Source: Bifidobacterium sp.
GTDB taxonomy: Bacteria; Actinomycetota; Actinomycetes; Actinomycetales; Bifidobacteriaceae
NCBI GenBank assembly: GCA_022739095.1
Contig: JAIJEI010000108.1
Coordinates: 1-6,873, forward strand
DNA: 6,873 bases
Direction of reading: 5' to 3'
Part shown: one piece after another, positions 6,214-6,873 of the stretch
Layout: the number at the start of each line of letters is the position of its first letter
How positions within the stretch are numbered: the first letter of the stretch is position 1
Notes under the pieces: generated by a model
Database searches by the model: none
The model's input: only the letters and a program-made list of their open reading frames with translations
Told to the model about the DNA's origin: nothing
Made by a program: the position numbers and the translations under genes

Positions 6214-6873
6214 ATGCCGATCAACGAGGCGTTGTTCACTGCCATGAGAGCCGCAAGCACTATCAAGCCCAACGCCCGTAAGACGTACAAGCTGCAGCGG
6301 GCTGCGGAAGAGCTGGTGGCCAGGAGAGCCCCCGCCAACCCGAAATGCCACGTCGAAGACCTCACAGCGACCATGCCGGATAGCTATGTGGTGCCCTTGC
6401 GCGTGTTCACCCCGTTGGTGGTCTACGGCGCACCGATGCCCACGCAAGCATCAGGGTCGACAGTACCGGCGGAGCCCGCATCGGTCACACCGCGCGGCAC
6501 CATCGTCTTTTTCCACGGTGGCGGTTGGACCACGGGCGGCATCAACCTGTATACGCAGGCTTGCGCGCATATGGCAGTGCGGTTGCGGCGCCGGGTTATC
6601 GCGGTTGAATACCGATTGGCTCCTGAAAATCGTTTTCCCACCGCCGTCGAGGATTGCTATGAAGTGACGCGCCAAGTGTTTGCCGGAGAACTGCCGGTTC
6701 CCGGGGTGGGCGGTTCTGCCGCTGACCGCCCGCAATCGGCTTTGTCGACAGCACCCGCCAGCGGGAACGATATCCCGGATCCCGACAGCATCGTGCTGTT
6801 TGGCGACAGCGCGGGCGGCAATCTTGCGGCCGCCGTCTCGCTCATGGCCCGCGACCGCGGCGAGTTCATGCCG
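6214..6873 (+). CDS. alpha/beta hydrolase of the hormone-sensitive-lipase (Abhydrolase_3) type, N-terminal part
   Basis: The frame is open for 220 codons from ATG 6214 and runs off the right edge. The protein (MPINEALFTAMRAASTIKPN at its start) carries the hallmarks of the HSL-like esterase family. These are the oxyanion-hole motif HGGGW (101-105) after a hydrophobic strand, VEYRLAPE (131-138) and the nucleophile elbow GDSAGG (197-202) with catalytic S199. The Asp and His of the triad would lie beyond the window. Members hydrolyse short acyl or acetyl esters in the cytosol; the substrate here cannot be told. No signal peptide is visible, though the first 40 residues are rich in Ala, Lys and Arg. 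Two Pro/Ala/Ser-rich stretches, about 72-94 and 162-187, look like family-atypical loops inserted before the HGGGW strand and before the nucleophile strand. The gene is divergent from the AlbA_2 gene, with 440 bp between the start codons, so joint regulation is possible but not evident. Confidence 0.85.
   Translation, partial: MPINEALFTAMRAASTIKPNARKTYKLQRAAEELVARRAPANPKCHVEDLTATMPDSYVVPLRVFTPLVVYGAPMPTQASGSTVPAEPASVTPRGTIVFFHGGGWTTGGINLYTQACAHMAVRLRRRVIAVEYRLAPENRFPTAVEDCYEVTRQVFAGELPVPGVGGSAADRPQSALSTAPASGNDIPDPDSIVLFGDSAGGNLAAAVSLMARDRGEFMP

Noticed and set aside
5916..6374. 152-codon minus-strand frame across the intergenic region and into the hydrolase
   Set aside because: It overlaps the 5' part of the hydrolase on the other strand, has no ribosome binding site and no recognisable family; its mildly hydrophobic middle is not enough to call a membrane protein.

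Overview
The window looks like a chromosomal segment of a Bifidobacterium, probably of the B. longum/B. breve group. This rests on the G+C-rich, strongly codon-biased purine genes, the fused single-chain PurL of the so-called clostridial type (which I remember from bifidobacteria but not from most other actinobacteria), and the AGGA-type ribosome binding sites. Genus is an inference; no 16S or other marker is present.

Left part (1-4044): the 3' end of purC (SAICAR synthetase) is followed, after a 62-nt gap holding a small hairpin, by a complete purL (1244 codons, FGAM synthase with its own glutaminase domain). Both belong to de novo purine synthesis and are probably co-transcribed. Downstream of purL come a short imperfect GC-rich hairpin element and a very strong inverted repeat (3985-4044). 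That repeat can act as a terminator in both directions, as expected between convergent genes.

Middle part (4139-5836): a minus-strand gene of 544 codons encodes a protein with an N-terminal Schlafen-like AlbA_2 domain, a GHKL-type ATPase domain (HATPase_c_4, COG2865-like) and two C-terminal winged-helix segments. Its codon use differs visibly from purL and it has no obvious functional link to purine synthesis, so it looks like an accessory, possibly transferred, gene. Its promoter sits inside a compact array of three copies of a 10-bp AT-rich unit (one inverted pair plus a direct copy 21 bp away). This is a good candidate operator, plausibly for autoregulation. It is the most interesting part of the window, and a defence or regulatory role is only a hypothesis.

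Right part (5837-6873): about 375 bases hold no gene I can support, only weak or unrecognised reading frames that may be debris. A plus-strand alpha/beta hydrolase of the hormone-sensitive-lipase type (HGGGW and GDSAGG motifs) then starts at 6214 with a good ribosome binding site and runs off the end. It is divergent from the AlbA_2 gene.
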